This document shows positions 1-10,653 of a DNA stretch of 64,000 bases, one piece after another (the first letter of the stretch is position 1; each line of letters opens with the position of its first letter). The notes under the pieces are model-generated. The model did not search any database, was not told where the DNA came from, and worked only from the letters and a program-made list of their open reading frames with translations. Made by a program: the position numbers and the translations under genes. Origin of the DNA: Portulaca oleracea (taxonomy: Eukaryota; Streptophyta; Magnoliopsida; Caryophyllales; Portulacaceae); assembly GCA_029582165.1 (NCBI GenBank), contig CM055877.1, forward strand, positions 31,082,241 to 31,146,240, written 5' to 3'.

Positions 1-417
1 GAATGAATTACAAGCACCTAGGAGGGGGTATTTATAGCTACAACCCACCCCTTAGGCGTCACCTAGCTTCAAGAAAAGACCCCTTAAGGGCTTACATCAT
101 TCATCCTAATGCTTACATCATAAAGAAAACAATATACTAAACTATATTACAAATATGAATAACTCCTTGGATTCTCATCCAAATTCAAAGATTCTTGAAC
201 CATATGAAAGCTCTTGGAATGTAGAATAATCCCTTCTAGGATAACTTCTATGATAGCTTCATGGTCCTTGAATTAAGGAGCAAAAGTATACGTCCGCATG
301 AGTTGATCCCTTCCAAGTAGAGAGATAAAAGAGAGACTTGAACTCTTCTACCTACTAGGTGAGTATTAGATGTCTCCATGGTTGACCTTGATGCATAAGG
401 CCATCAATTATGCATCA
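1..417 (-). repeat. LTR A (partial)
   Basis: The U3 side of an array LTR is cut by the window edge. It ends in ATGCATCA at 417. The minus-strand TATA box (TATAAATA) is at 29-36, followed by the conserved promoter block with the AAGCTAGGTGACGCC motif upstream of it. Confidence 0.92.
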
Positions 418-458
418 TACACCCCCGGTTGAAAAGTTTGTCCTCAAACTTTGGAAGA

Positions 459-2413
459 TCAACTCTCGCTTGCCTTCTTCACAACGACTTTCTTCTTGAA
501 AGCTTTGAAGTCATCGTAGATCCCTTTGATGAACTTCTTAAACTTTCTTCCTCGATCACCATAAGACTTGAACTTGTATTTCTCCACCGTGAACGTGGGC
601 TGTTCACGTTGCTTCACTTAGTCTTACCACTTTACCCTTGTCATTTAGTATGAAACAATGTACCTTGATGACTTGGGCTATTTCCTCCTTTCAATTCTTT
701 GCCTTTCAACCAAGTGATCCAAGTAGATAGCTCTTGGATGCTCATGGAAGATATGCTTCATAGGAAGGTTCAAAAGGTGGTGGATACTTGGATCCGTTTC
801 TTTCTTCTCCAAATGTGTAAGAATAGGATCCTTATACTCTTCATGCCCTTGATTCTCCATCTTCATGATTGACACAATATGACGTTTCTCCTCTTTTTGC
901 CGAGATGGTGGATCAAGAGGTTCCAAAGTGATCCTCTTTTGGTTGATGGTGAGAGTGTAAGTGTTGGCCCTCCCATCATGTATGACATGTCTATCATATA
1001 ACCATGCCCTTCCCAACAAAACATGACAAGTATCCATGGAACTATATCACACCATAATGAATCTTGATAATTCTTTCCAATTGAAAGACTCACCACAACT
1101 CGTTGATCCACACGATGCCTCGCCTAGGCTTAGCCATTGTATTGTGTAGGGTGTGGGATGTGGGCTAATCTCCATTTGCAACTTCTTGACCATTGTTGTA
1201 GAGGCGCATTGGTGCAACTTCCTCCATCTATGATCAAGGAGCATACTCTCCTGGATGGTACAACGAGCGAAATATTGCTTCTCTTTGTAGTTGATCCTTT
1301 GGCACATTTGTGATATTCAAGGCCCTTTCTACCACAAGTAGTTCTCCTTCATCTGGCCCTTCCACATATTCTTCTACTACATCTTCCTCTTCTTTGGCAC
1401 CAACCCCAACTTCCTCTTCTTCCTCATACTCCATCTACATATAAAGCACTTTGGTATTCCACCAAAGACACTACTCGCTTGTTTGGACACTGAAGCATAA
1501 TGTCCCAACCCTTGCATCGAAACACCTTCTTGATGCTATGGGTTTGGTCACTTGGTCGTGAGGTTTAGGATGGATGGGGCTGATTTTGTGGAGTTTTTGT
1601 GGGAATGTGTTTCGTGGATGGTGGAGGTTTGGATGGGACGTAGGGGGCGTTTTTGTGGAGTTTGGTATTGGCTTGAGACTTCTTTCCCCTTATTTCTCCT
1701 TTGTTTTTCAACTTTAAGGGACAAGGAGCTCAATTCATCCAAAGTTTTGTATGGTTGTAATTCCACAACGTGTCTAATCCCATCATTAAGACCAAAAAGA
1801 TAACGTACCAAAGTTTGTGGCTCGTCCTCCTTTAGATCACACCTCCAAAGTAGATGCTCAAATTCCTTTGTGTACTCCTCCACGCTTCTTCCTCCTTGAC
1901 CAATCTTTGCAATTTGTAGTAGTTGTCACGTAGGTAGCTAGATGGTAGGAACTTTTCTTGGAGCTTTCTTTTCATCTTATCCCATGTACGCACCTTATCT
2001 TTCCCTTTGCTTGCCGCTTTCTTTTGCAAGTTTGTCCACCAAATGCTTGCATGTTTTCAAGCTTTAGGCAACATACTTGACCTTCTTATCATCTTCCACA
2101 TCTTTGAGATCAAAGACCCTTTCCACTTGTATCCAATCCAAGTAAACTTCCTGATCAAGATCACCAACAAATTCGGGATCTCCACTTTGAAGTCGAACCT
2201 TTCCTCCTTTGGACGTCCATGCCTCCGTCTTGGAACGTCCTCTTCTCCTTCTCCACTTGATGATTTACTTGATACTTCCTCAAGATTCTCCCTATCTTGA
2301 AGGCGCATGTAGTATGCTACTTGTTTGTTGAGATACTTGATTCTTTGTTTCATCTTCTCAACATCTTCTGGGGACGATGGAGAGGACTTTGTAGGAGAGC
2401 TTGCACTCGCCAT
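459..2413 (-). pseudogene. Unit 1 gag-protease relic
   Basis: The start codon is the MASASS-type ATG at 2413 and the expected stop is at 459. The Gag N-terminus reads from 2413 to about 2175, where one base is missing from a G run. Further breaks leave separate open blocks for mid-Gag (1548-1883), the acidic linker (1234-1434), protease (1047-1307) and the C-terminal region (678-1037). Two bases are missing inside the zinc knuckle (about 1505-1535). At least six breaks in all. The unit's leader is interrupted by the 4.66-kb element. Confidence 0.85.
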
Positions 2414-2567
2414 TAGAACCTATCTTGATTCACAAAGATCACAAGAAACTCATGGAAGGAAGGTTAGCACGGATGGGACGTGGGTATGGGACGGATTTGG
2501 GTAGGTTTGTGTTTGGTTTTTGGGTTCTTTGTGGAGCTTGGGGTTCTTTATGAGTTCTTGATGGGTT

Positions 2568-2572
2568 CTTGA
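2568..2572. repeat. Target site duplication CTTGA, left copy
   Basis: Five bases directly before the LTR start at 2573. The same five bases follow the element at 7235-7239, and uninterrupted array leaders carry this sequence once. Confidence 0.93.
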
Positions 2573-3658
2573 TGATGCATAATAGCCTAGCTATATACAT
2601 CAAGGTTAGCTAAGAGGACCTTGATCTAGCTTCAAGTTACAAAAACATCAACGACATCATCAATTACAATGGTTTATTAAGCTCTATACATCAAGGAAGC
2701 AAGCATGAAGGACCTTGATGTTATTCTAGCTTGCATGGAGTTACTCTCATATATGGAAGTCATCAATGAGCTCAAAATACTCTCGGCAATAAGAGTCCTT
2801 ATTGAATTCGCGGCAATGGAGGACCTTATCAAGTACAGTTCGATATTTTGCTCTATAACTCTAGATCCATACATCTATTGAGGAAATCATCAAAAGACAG
2901 ATTGGAGCTCTTTCAATAAGCTTTCCAATGGTTTTTGAATCAATGAAAACGGACAAGTATTGAAGGAGTTATAGCAATTTCTTTCTAGAGTTGTATTTTA
3001 GAGTTTATGATGTCATAAATAGGATATATGATGTAATAGTTGATTCTTGGTTTCTTGAACCCTAGGTACACGTCCAAGGGGTCCCTAAAGTAGTATAAAT
3101 AGACCCCCTAGGGTGCCATTGTATTCATTCAATCCAAGTCATTCAATAAATCAAATACAAACACAAGGTGTTGTTTTCTCTAGTTTTGAGCTAGAGTTTT
3201 CGTTTCTCTTGAGGGAGAACGAGTATCCCCTTCTTCTATTCTAAGGTTGGCTACCTTAGATGGTGAAAGGAAGGAATTGAAGAGTCTTGAAGGTGGTGTG
3301 CCTATATCCTTCAAGAGAGCTTCAAATCGCCATTATCATTCAACCATTCAAACGACATTCATCAAGAATTCATCAAGAATTCATCAAGAACTCATCAAGC
3401 ATTCAATCATCTTCATTCATTCTTCAAACGTTCAAGGAGTGTCGTTCATCAACATTTATCAATCGTTTATCTTCATCCATCGTTCATCAAACTTCCATTT
3501 GATCTTGGTAAACGAATTAATCCCTCTTTCGCTTATCTTCATCCATTATCATTCATTTTTGGATCCTTAAGAACTTTGAGAAGGGAGATTCTTATCTTCG
3601 TTTTTAAAGATCCTTAATCCTTTTGTGTAATGTGATCTTTTGGTCCCATTATGCATCA
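2573..3658 (+). repeat. 5' LTR of the 4.66-kb element
   Basis: It is 1086 bp with TGATGCAT and ATGCATCA ends. The TATA box TATAAATA at 3094-3101 is followed by GACCCCCTAGG, as in the other families here. A possible AATAAA signal lies near 3147. The U5 half carries CATCAAGAATT-type short repeats (about 3355-3430). R-U5 is alignable with the array LTR; U3 is not. Confidence 0.93.
3094..3101 (+). promoter_or_regulatory. TATA box, 5' LTR of the 4.66-kb element
   Basis: TATAAATA in U3, about 560 bp before the LTR end. The same motif and spacing occur in its 3' LTR at 6668-6675. Confidence 0.7.
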
Positions 3659-3924
3659 AAATTGCATCGAGCTTAGAGATTGATTCTCTTAGTTCTTGAT
3701 CCACCTTTTACCATCTTTCCATCACAAACCCATCCCCACCATTCCCATCAGACGCCACCCATAAGTTCTCCCAAGAACTCATAAAGAACTCATAAAGAAC
3801 CATAAACTCCACAAAGAACCCATAGCCCAAACACAATCCGCCCCAAATACAAATCTCTCGTCCTTACCCATCCAAAGCCCTAAACCATGAATCTTGCAAT
3901 CTTTTTGCACCAAGATTGATCAAG
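3659..3924 (+). other. Leader of the 4.66-kb element
   Basis: Noncoding stretch between the LTR and the Gag ATG. It contains the leader module common to all three families here: a CCAAGAACTCATAAAGAACT repeat cluster and a CTCCACAAAGAACCC segment (about 3765-3845). Confidence 0.7.
3661..3672 (+). promoter_or_regulatory. Degenerate primer binding site
   Basis: This sits directly after the 5' LTR, where array units with a good site read TGGTATCAGAGC. Here the site reads TTGCATCGAGC and pairs poorly with tRNA-iMet. Array LTR C has the same altered form (minus strand, about 10640-10650). Confidence 0.6.
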
Positions 3925-4679
3925 ATGGACGATTCTAGCAAGAATTCCCAACGTGAGCTACAATGCTTGAAGCAACAAATTGATGATCTTGCCAAGCAAA
4001 TGGAAGAATGTGGAATTCTTCCAAAGGGATCAAGAAGCGCAAAATCACGTGTTCACTCTTCTAATGATGAATATGAAGCTCCTTACGAATGGAGCACACG
4101 TTTGAATAAGAAGAAGGGATATCATGTCCAAGAAGAATTTTCGCCAATCAAAAGAGACCACATCATCAAACTTGCAAGAATGAAGAAATTGAGCATGGAC
4201 GTGGATCCATACACGATACAATTCAGAATGCAACTATGGAAGTATGCTCTTGAGGAGGATGACCCCAAGTCTTGGTATGTTACTTAAGTGGTCTTAATGA
4301 TTACATTGGAGATATTGTTGTATGTCAATTTTATTCAAACTTGGAAGAGTTAAGTTCTTTGGCTTTTAATGTTGAGATGGAGGCAAAGATGAAAGAAACT
4401 TGGGGTGAGAACCATCTACAACTAAAACCAAACATACCAACCACAAAACCCCACGCCAAGAACATCCCAAAACAGCCCCAAATCAATCCCAAACCTCACG
4501 TCGAAAGACCTACAAAACAGCCCCTACAACATCCTATCCATAGCTCCACAAAACAAGCCTTAGACTTCTATACCTACTGCCCAAAACTCCTCAAATCAGC
4601 CCAAAAACCGTCCCACTCCTATTGTCCAAGAAAAGGAAATCATTGTTCCAAGTACATGTCTACATTGCCAAAGTTTTGA
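3925..4679 (+). pseudogene. Diverged Gag of the 4.66-kb element
   Basis: The ATG at 3925 opens a frame to 4287, and a second frame continues from 4272 to 4679. The N-terminus has a short coiled-coil-like heptad stretch (ELQCLKQQIDDLAKQMEE). The residues around 4200-4400 align with array Gag through an LSGLNDYIGDIV-type motif and an LEELSSLAF motif. The tryptophan-rich Gag core of the array family (WIQTVERVFDL, ASIWWTNLQ) is missing. A proline- and lysine-rich tail follows. The switch of frame near 4280 and another in the tail break it as given. It is recognisable as Gag only through its relatives in the window. Confidence 0.7.
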
Positions 4680-5460
4680 TCATATTGAAAGTGCATGTCC
4701 TAAGGAGGAAGAAGTATCTTTGGTTGATTGTCAAACATCATTAAGCATGCAACCAGAAATTGAAAGTGTGGTATTTGATGTATTTGACGAGCATGAGGAT
4801 GTTCATAAACTTGGCATGAATGTGGTATGTAGCGTGCCTCATGAAGTACACGAGGAAGAAAAAGAAGAGGATATTGTACTAGAAACGATGTATGTAGAAG
4901 AATTAAGTGGAGAAGAGTTGCTTGTTGTAAGTAGAGTCTTGAAAGAGACTAGTGTATCAAATGATCTACAACAAAGAGAGCCTATTTCTTACTCTCAATA
5001 TACCATTCAAAAAGAAGTATGTCCATTGAATCAAGAGGGAGAAGATTGTACTTCCCATTGTAGTATTGACGAGGGCATTGATCTTGACATTGACGTTTCT
5101 ACAAAGAGGATCAAAATGAAGGATTTGGAGAGCTATTCACTTCCTACTCTACACGTTTATGACGACAACATACACCTTGATCCAAGAAGTTTAGTAAGTC
5201 TTTGTTTTTACAAGATTTGCAAAGATTCATTATATTGTAATATTACTTCTATGGATTTTTGTTATACTTTGTTTGGAAAATCAAAGTTGTATGATTGGAG
5301 TATCATGCTCCAAGAGACGTCCTTATTACCCTCTTGTAACTCATGGCCCACGGAGGATCAAAGCATTCTTATGACACTTATGGAGAATAAGTATCATGAA
5401 TTTGAAGAACCAAGGAGTCTAATTCTTACACCAATGGAGGTTGGAAACCGTAGCGTATAA
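4612..5460 (+). CDS. Zinc knuckle, acidic linker and inactive protease-like region
   Basis: One frame is open from about 4612 to the stop at 5460. The CCHC knuckle (C-X2-C-X4-H-X4-C) is at 4657-4698. Next comes an acidic linker with GEELLVVSRVLKE and DLQQREPI, which align with GELLVVERALN and DQLQREAI of the array protein. Where the array protein has its protease D-G-G motif, this protein reads EVCPLNQEGED, so the catalytic aspartate motif is absent. Further on, KDSLYCNITSMDFCYTLFGK corresponds to the downstream protease flap region. The long open frame despite strong divergence suggests the region stayed translated after losing protease activity. Confidence 0.7.
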   Translation, partial: PTPIVQEKEIIVPSTCLHCQSFDHIESACPKEEEVSLVDCQTSLSMQPEIESVVFDVFDEHEDVHKLGMNVVCSVPHEVHEEEKEEDIVLETMYVEELSGEELLVVSRVLKETSVSNDLQQREPISYSQYTIQKEVCPLNQEGEDCTSHCSIDEGIDLDIDVSTKRIKMKDLESYSLPTLHVYDDNIHLDPRSLVSLCFYKICKDSLYCNITSMDFCYTLFGKSKLYDWSIMLQETSLLPSCNSWPTEDQSILMTLMENKYHEFEEPRSLILTPMEVGNRSV

Positions 5461-5474
5461 AGGATCAAGATCCT

Positions 5475-6050
5475 ATGCCATCACTTGTTCTCATTTGTGA
5501 ATATTTGGATGAAAGACAAGCACCATCGACAAGTGACTTCTCTCACTTATCTCTTTGGGATCAAGCTCAATTCGTGCATAACTACATCAACGGTTTTGAT
5601 TCTCATAGTATGCAACATATTTTGAAAGAGTATGTACCATTACAATGTTGTGATATTTGCAATCCTTCTATACTATATGGAGATGAAAGCTTGAATTCTA
5701 AGGTTGAAGTACCATGGATTCAAGGAAGTCTTACTATTGTCTTCATCATGAGTTACGAGCTTATGAATCTATACTTTGAAGTTGAGAAGTTATATGAGGT
5801 TTCTACATTCTCTATGAAGAAACGAGATTTGAAGTTCCATAATGTCATTGGATTAGTTATGAGAAAATTTGGAAGAAAGTGGAAGTTCAAGTCAAGCATC
5901 AAAGGAATCTATGATGATTTCAAAGCGTTTAAGAAGAGAGTTTGTAGTCTCTTCAAGAAGCAAGTTGACGGGAACAACACATATGGAAAGACATCTTACA
6001 AAGAAGGAAGAAGGGCTTTGAAGAAGAAGTTTATATATGATCACTTGTGA
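5475..6050 (+). CDS. C-terminal region with the KGIYDDFKAFKK motif
   Basis: A frame of 191 codons in a different phase from the preceding one. Most of it I do not recognise. Near its end (about 5881-5940) it reads KWKFKSSIKGIYDDFKAFKK, which closely matches the C-terminus of the array protein. A run of lysines and arginines follows. No known domain is evident. It may be translated as a separate product, or be continuous with 4612-5460 if the frame break is not real. Confidence 0.6.
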   Translation: MPSLVLICEYLDERQAPSTSDFSHLSLWDQAQFVHNYINGFDSHSMQHILKEYVPLQCCDICNPSILYGDESLNSKVEVPWIQGSLTIVFIMSYELMNLYFEVEKLYEVSTFSMKKRDLKFHNVIGLVMRKFGRKWKFKSSIKGIYDDFKAFKKRVCSLFKKQVDGNNTYGKTSYKEGRRALKKKFIYDHL

Positions 6051-6137
6051 GTACGAATCAAAGAAGTTTTGTGATTAAAGTTATATGGTGTTTTTCTTTA
6101 AAGAAAGTCTTGTCTAAAGTTTGAGGCAAACTTTTTC

Positions 6138-6150
6138 AACCGGGGGAGAA
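6138..6150 (+). promoter_or_regulatory. Polypurine tract of the 4.66-kb element
   Basis: AACCGGGGGAGAA directly precedes the 3' LTR at 6151. The bases just before it (GAGGCAAACTTTTTCAACC) are shared with the array family, and in part with the 6.3-kb element. Confidence 0.8.
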
Positions 6151-7234
6151 TGATGCATAATAGCCTAGCTATATACATCAAGGTTAGCTAAGAGGACCTT
6201 GATCTAGCTTCAAGTTACAAAAACATCAACGACATCATCAATTACAATGGTTTATTAAGCTCTATACATCAAGGAAGCAAGCATGAAGGACCTTGATGTT
6301 ATTCTAGCTTGCATGGAGTTACTCATATATGGAAGTCATCAATGAGCTCAAAATACTCGGCAATAAGAGTCCTTATTGAATTCAGCGGAATGGAGGACCT
6401 TATCAAGTACAGTTCGATATTTTGCTCTATAACTCTAGATCCATACATCTATTGAGGAAATCATCAAAAGACAGATTGGAGCTCTTTCAATAAGCTTTCC
6501 AATGGTTTTTGAATCAATGAAAACGGACAAGTATTGAAGGAGTTATAGCAATTTCTTTCTAGAGTTGTATTTTAGAGTTTATGATGTCATAAATAGGATA
6601 TATGATGTAATAGTTGATTCTTGGTTTCTTGAACCCTAGGTACACGTCCAAGGGGTCCCTAAAGTAGTATAAATAGACCCCCTAGGGTGCCATTGTATTC
6701 ATTCAATCCAAGTCATTCAATAAATCAAATACAAACACAAGGTGTTGTTTTCTCTCTAGTTTTGAGCTAGAGTTTTCGCTTTCTCTTGAGGAGAACGAGT
6801 ATCCCTTCTTCTATTCTAAGGTTGGCTACCTTAGATGGTGAAAGGAAGGAATTGAAGAGTCTTGAAGGTGGTGTGCCTATATCCTTCAAGAGAGCTTCAA
6901 ATCGCCATTATCATTCAACCATTCAAACGACATTCATCAAGAATTCATCAAGAATTCATCAAGAACTCATCAAGCATTCAATCATCTTCATTCATTCTTC
7001 AAACGTTCAAGGAGTGTCGTTCATCAACATTTATCAATCGTTTATCTTCATCCATCGTTCATCAAACTTCCATTTGATCTTGGTAAACGAATTAATCCCT
7101 CTTTTCGTTTATCTTCATCCATTATCATTCATTTTTGGATCCTTAAGAACTTTGAGAAGGGAGATTCTTATCTTCGTTTTTAAAGATCCTTAATCCTTTT
7201 GTGTAATGTGATCTTTTGGTCCCATTATGCATCA
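6151..7234 (+). repeat. 3' LTR of the 4.66-kb element
   Basis: It is 1084 bp. It differs from the 5' LTR mainly by unit changes in short CT, C, G and T runs plus a few base changes near 6385, so the insertion looks young. TATA box at 6668-6675. Ends ATGCATCA at 7234. Confidence 0.93.
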
Positions 7235-7239
7235 CTTGA
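7235..7239. repeat. Target site duplication CTTGA, right copy
   Basis: Matches 2568-2572. Removing the element and one copy restores the leader sequence seen in the other units. Confidence 0.93.
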
Positions 7240-7398
7240 TGAGTTCTTGGAAGAACTATCAAGGGGAACGTGTGATGTAGAGATGAATGAAATTTTGTGA
7301 TGGGAAACGTATGGTGGGAAACGTGTGGGAGAGAAAAGATTGTAAAAGATTGTTTCAAGAACTAAGAGATTCAAACTCCTTAGCTCTGATACCAATTT

Positions 7399-8342
7399 TG
7401 ATGCATAATGGGACCAAGGGATGATCTCATTACACAATATCAAAGCATCTAAAAAAACGAAGATAGGAATCTCCCTTCTCAAAGTTCCAAATAACCAAAA
7501 ATGGAATAGAAATGGATGAAAAAGGATGGAAAGAACTATGAAAGATGATTACCAATCGGATGGAAATAATGAACGAATGGACAAACGAATGATGAATGAT
7601 GATGAACGAATGAAGCTTGGACGTGTTTGATGAAGGACAAATGCTTCTTGTTGAATGCTTGATGAATTCTTGTTGAATTCTTGATGAATAACACGAAATG
7701 GATGATAAATGGATGAATGAACGATGGATAGATGATGGCTTTTGAAGACTCTTGGAAGGATATAGCCACACCACCTTCAAGAGACCTTCAATTCCTTCCT
7801 TTCACCTTCAAGGATGCCACCCTTGAATAGAAGAAGGGGATAACTTCGAAACTCCCTCAAGAGAAACGAAAACTAGCACAAAAGCTAGAGAGAAAACAAC
7901 ACCATGTGTTTACTTTGTATTTGATATAAGAATGAATGAATTACAAGCACCTAGGGGGTATTTATAGCTACAACCCACCCCTTAGGCGTCACCTAGCTTC
8001 AAGAAAAGACCCCTTAAGGGCTTACATCATTCATCCTAATGCTTACATCATAAAGAAAACAATATACTAAACTATATTACAAATATGAATAACTCCTTGG
8101 ATTCTCATCCAAATTCAAAGATTCTTGAACCATATGAAAGCTCTTGAATGTAGAATAATCCTTCTAGGATAACTTCTATGATAGCTTCATGGTCCTTGAA
8201 TTAAGGAGCAAAAGTATACGTCCGCATGAGTTGATCCTTCCAAGTAGAGATAAAAGAGAGACTTGAACTCTTCTACCTACTAGGTGAGTATTAGATGTCT
8301 CCATGGTTGACCTTGATGCATAAGGCCATCAATTATGCATCA
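7399..8342 (-). repeat. LTR B
   Basis: It is 944 bp. Minus-strand TATA box at 7959-7966. The adjoining primer site at 7383-7394 is intact (GCTCTGATACCA on plus). It carries the GAAATGG variant near 7508. Confidence 0.95.
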
Positions 8343-8382
8343 TACACCCCGGTTGAAAAGTTTGTCCTCAAACTTTGGAAGA

Positions 8383-10343
8383 TCAACTCGCTTGCCTTCT
8401 TCACAACGACTTTCTTCTTGAAAGCTTTGAAGTCATCGTAGATCCCTTTGATGAACTTCTTAAACTTTCTTCCTCGATCACCATAAGACTTGAACTTGTA
8501 TTTCTCCACCGTGAACGTGGTCGTTCACGTTGCTTCACTTAGTCTTACCACTTTACCCTTGTCATTTAGTATGAAACAATGTACCTTGATGACTTGGGCT
8601 TTTTCCTCCTTTCGAATTCTTGCCTTTCAACCAAGTGATCCAAGTAGATAGCTCTTGGATGCTCATGGAAGATATGCTTCATAGGAAGGTTCAAAAGGTG
8701 GTGGATACTTGGATCCGTTTCTTTCTTCTCCAAATGTGTAAGAATAGGATCCTTATACTCTTCATGCCCTTGATTCTCCATCTTCATGATTGACACAATA
8801 TGACGTTTCTCCTCTTTTGCCGAGATGGTGGATCAAGAGGTTCCAAAGTGATCCTCTTTTGGTTGATGGTGAGTGTAAGTGTTGGCCCTCCCATCATGTA
8901 TGACATGTCTATCATATAACCATGCCCTTCCCAACAAAACATGACAAGTATCCATGGGAACTATATCACACCATAACGAATCTTGATAATTCTTTCCAAT
9001 TGAAAGACTCACCACAACTCGTTGATCACACGATGCCTCGCCCCAGGCTTAGCCATTGTATTGTGTAGGGTGTGGGATGTGGGCTAATCTCCATTTGCAA
9101 CTTCTTGACCATTGTTGTAGAGGCGCATTGGTGCAACTTCCTCCATCTATGATCAAGGAGCATACTCTCCTTGGATGGTACAACGAGAGCGAAATATTGC
9201 TTCTCTTGTAGTTGATCCTTCGCACATTTGTGATATTCAAGGCCCTTTCTACCACAAGTAGTTCTCCTTCATCTGGCCCTTCCACATATTCTTCTACTAC
9301 ATCTTCCTCTTCTTTGGCACCAACCCCAACTTCCTCTTCTTCCTCATACTCCGGCTCTACATATAAAGCACTTTGGTATTCCACCAAAGACACTACTCGC
9401 TTGTTTGGACACTCAGAATCATAATGTCCCATCGCTTTGCTTCGAAAAGTCCTTCTTGAGGGTTTGGGTTTGGTCACTTGGTCGTGAGTCTTAGGTATGG
9501 ATGTGGGCTTATTTTGTTGTGTTTTGGGAATGTGTTTCGTGGATGGTGGAGGGTTGGATGGGACGTAGGGTGGGCGTTTTTGTGGAGTTTGGTATTGGCT
9601 TGAGACTTCTTTCCCCTTATTTCTCCTTTGTTTTTCAACTTTAAGGGACAAGGAGCTCAATTCATCCAAAGTTTTGTATGGTTGTAATTCCACAACGTGT
9701 CTAATCCCATCATTAAGACCAAAAAGATAACGTACCAAAGTTTGTGGCTCGTCCTCCTTTAGATCACACCTCCAAAGTAGATGCTCAAATTCCTTTGTGT
9801 ACTCCTCCACGCTTCTTCCTCCTTGGACCAATCTTTGCAATTTGTAGTAGTTGTCACGTAGGTAGCTAGATGGTAGGAACTTTTCTTGGAGCTTTCTTTT
9901 CATCTTATCCCATGTACGCACCTTATCTTTCCCCTTTGCTTGCCGCTTCTTTTGCAAGTTTGTCCACCAAATGCTTGCATGTTTTCGAAGCTTTAGGGCA
10001 ACATACTTGACCTTCTTATCATCTTCCACATCTTTGAGATCAAAGACCCTTTCCACGGTTTGTATCCAATCCAAGTAAACTTCCGGATCAAGATCACCAA
10101 CAAATTCGGGAATCTCCACTTTGAAGTCGAACCTTTCCTCCTTTGACGTCCATGCCTCCTTCGAACGTCCTCTTCTCCTTCTCCACTTGATGATTTACTT
10201 GATACTTCCTCAAGATTCTCCCTATCTTGAAGGCGCATGTAGTATGCTACTTGTTTGTTGAGATACTTGATTCATTGTTTCATCTTCTCAACATCTTCTG
10301 GGGACGATGGAGAGGACTTTGTAGGAGAGCTTGCACTCGCCAT
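8383..10343 (-). pseudogene. Unit 2 gag-protease with altered zinc knuckle
   Basis: A frame of more than 350 codons (9049-10119) covers the Gag core, the linker and the protease D-G-G motif before a break. The knuckle region (about 9420-9460) has lost its first two cysteines: the residues read TFRSKAMGHYDSEC, where other units read CFRCQGLGHYASEC. The codons on either side (about 9425-9530) also differ by several substitutions from all other units, so this is a replaced patch rather than one mutation. The N-terminal part (10119-10343) and the C-terminal part (8383-9015) are in other frames. Confidence 0.85.
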
Positions 10344-10653
10344 TAGAACCTATCTTGATTCACAAAGATCACAAGAAACTCATTGAAGGAAGGTTAGCAC
10401 GGATGGGACGTGGTATGGGACGGATTTGGGTAGGTTTGTGTTTGGTTTTGGGTTCTTTGTGGAGCTTGGGGTTCTTTATGAGTTCTTGATGGGTTCTTGA
10501 TGAGTTCTTGGAAGAACTATCAAGGGGAACGTGATGTAGAGATGAATGAAATTTTGTGATGGGAAACGTATGGTGGGAAACGTGTGAGAGAAAAGATTGT
10601 AAAAGATTGTTTCAAGAACTAAGAGATTCAAACTCCTTAGCTCGATGCAATTT

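Larger units (their letters stand above)
2573..7234 (+). mobile_element. Nested non-autonomous gypsy-like element, second family (4.66 kb)
   Basis: Seen: two nearly identical LTRs (2573-3658 and 6151-7234) with TGATGCAT...ATGCATCA ends, and a perfect 5-bp duplication CTTGA at 2568-2572 and 7235-7239. The insertion lies in the leader of array unit 1 and faces the opposite way. The 2.5-kb interior holds a diverged Gag, a zinc knuckle, a protease region without active site, and a C-terminal motif shared with the array family. There is no RT, RNase H or integrase. The R-U5, leader and polypurine regions are clearly related to the array family, while U3 is not obviously so. Inferred: a recent insertion, moved in trans by a related autonomous element. 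Confidence 0.93.

Noticed and set aside
3247..3570. Plus-strand open frames in the LTRs of the 4.66-kb element (also 6786-7193)
   Set aside because: Same low-complexity LTR region, no ATG start, and the two LTR copies differ in frame.
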